Positions 63,477 through 64,000 of a stretch of 64,000 bases of DNA are shown piece by piece; the stretch's first letter is position 1, and every line of letters begins with the position of its first letter. A program made the position numbers and the translations under genes. Source of the stretch: Bacillus sp. AFS098217 (lineage in GTDB: Bacteria; Bacillota; Bacilli; Bacillales; Bacillaceae_G). Below the pieces are notes generated by a model. It saw only the letters and a program-made list of their open reading frames with translations, had not been told where the DNA came from and did not search any database. Location: contig NZ_NVPR01000038.1 of the NCBI RefSeq assembly GCF_002551815.1, positions 79,093 through 143,092 on the forward strand, in the 5' to 3' direction.

Positions 63477-63555
63477 AAATAATTTCTCCTTTTTGAATAT
63501 TTGAACTTTTCTTAATTATACACTTTCACTTCATACTCGCACACCTCCTTTAGAA

Positions 63556-63800
63556 AATAAAAAAGTCCTCTACATGCTACGCTGCATGTAGAGGACGATA
63601 TATGTAATAGAATACCGTGGTACCACCTCAATTGGATCAAAAATCCCACTTGTTCAGGTACAGGAAAACTCCGATACCCTATCCTTTTAACGGCAGAACC
63701 CGGGTTGCCTACTAAAATGTTCAGCATACCTCTCGCAAGCCCATTCTGTATATTTTATCGTACCGGGCTCACACCTTATCCCAGCTCTCTGAACGCATCA
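63556..63800 (-). ncRNA. T-box leader with Tyr (UAU) specifier
   Basis: On the minus strand: stem I base GTTCAG (63794-63789) pairs CTGAAC (63724-63719); the triplet before CTGAAC, separated by one G, is TAT (63728-63726). The T-box GAGGTGGTACCACGG lies at 63629-63615. The terminator GTCCTCTACATGC...GCATGTAGAGGAC with TTTTTT follows at 63563-63593. It precedes the NSS transporter. The geometry (codon, one purine, helix) is the same as in the isoleucine T-box at 50206. Confidence 0.88.
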
Positions 63801-63915
63801 AATATACATACTCTTCTTGCTCATCGATTTCATATATTGAAGTTACTTGTGATTATAGAATATATTACTATACTTGTAAAGGAGAATTTATTTTACATTT
63901 TCATACTTATGAAAT

Positions 63916-64000
63916 CTATATATACATCAATTAAAAAACCGACATAAACCCAATCTTTTTAGATGGAAGAGAGCATCTGACCATGCATAGAAGCGGTCAG
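63916..64000 (-). repeat. Dispersed bcr-like repeat, copy D (cut by window edge)
   Basis: Inverted copy: CTATATATACATCAATT, AACCGACATAAACCC, CTTTTTAGATGG, GCATCTGACCATGCATAGAAGCGGTCAG at the edge. Matches copies B and C over its length and includes the end sequence. Confidence 0.8.

Noticed and set aside
49853-64000. CRISPR array from the repeats
   Set aside because: The copies are about 190 bp, widely spaced and in both orientations; no short repeat-spacer periodicity or cas gene.

Overview
The window is chromosomal DNA from a low-GC, spore-forming Firmicute, almost certainly a member of the Bacillus cereus group. The evidence is gene order that largely matches the Bacillus subtilis rpsA-cmk...ypdA-gudB-ypbH...ypbG-E-D-recS-ypbB-fer...resEDCBA-rluB-spmBA-dacB-ypuI region, cereus-group accessory genes (an N-terminally extended superoxide dismutase, a DUF72 protein, an NhaC-type transporter under a SAM riboswitch), and four copies of a dispersed intergenic repeat resembling the bcr elements of this group. 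I see no rRNA, tRNA, CRISPR array, insertion sequence or prophage.

Layout. 1-13 kb: translation and nucleotide genes (S1, cmk), asparaginase, the bacillithiol-disulfide reductase ypdA, a cell-wall amidase, glutamate dehydrogenase with two CcpA-like sites, a MecA-type adaptor, a MerR regulator with a degenerate cobalamin-type domain, and the ypbG/E/D-recS-ypbB cluster. 13-16 kb: ferredoxin behind a Fur-like promoter, the riboflavin importer ribU behind an FMN riboswitch, an M23/LysM peptidase and a PduO-type adenosyltransferase. 17-29 kb: resABCDE (cytochrome c maturation plus redox two-component system), rluB, spmA/spmB/dacB (spore cortex), superoxide dismutase and ypuI. 29-44 kb: mprF, deoD, an apparently orphan histidine kinase, a small tyrosine recombinase with a substituted active-site Arg, a Fur-controlled small RNA resembling FsrA, a class A penicillin-binding protein, a DUF47/Pit phosphate pair and a TSUP exporter. 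44-50 kb: a Crp/Fnr regulator convergent with the flavohaemoglobin hmp, a site-2-protease-like membrane peptidase and small membrane or lipoprotein genes. 50-64 kb: brnQ under an isoleucine T-box, a broken small gene abutting a repeat, the envelope-stress operon liaIHFSR with a palindromic operator, an NhaC-type (MetT-like) carrier under a SAM riboswitch, gltT, a coiled-coil M23 hydrolase, and an NSS transporter under a T-box whose specifier reads Tyr.

The clearest themes are RNA-level control of transport (FMN, SAM and two T-box leaders), iron control (two promoters with the same Fur-box architecture, one driving ferredoxin and one a terminator-ended sRNA), and envelope or respiratory stress sensing (Lia, Res, Hmp, MprF). 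The most interesting non-coding object is the FsrA-like RNA at about 36.8-36.9 kb. Many start sites were moved downstream of the longest reading frame because a Shine-Dalgarno sequence decides them; several are TTG.
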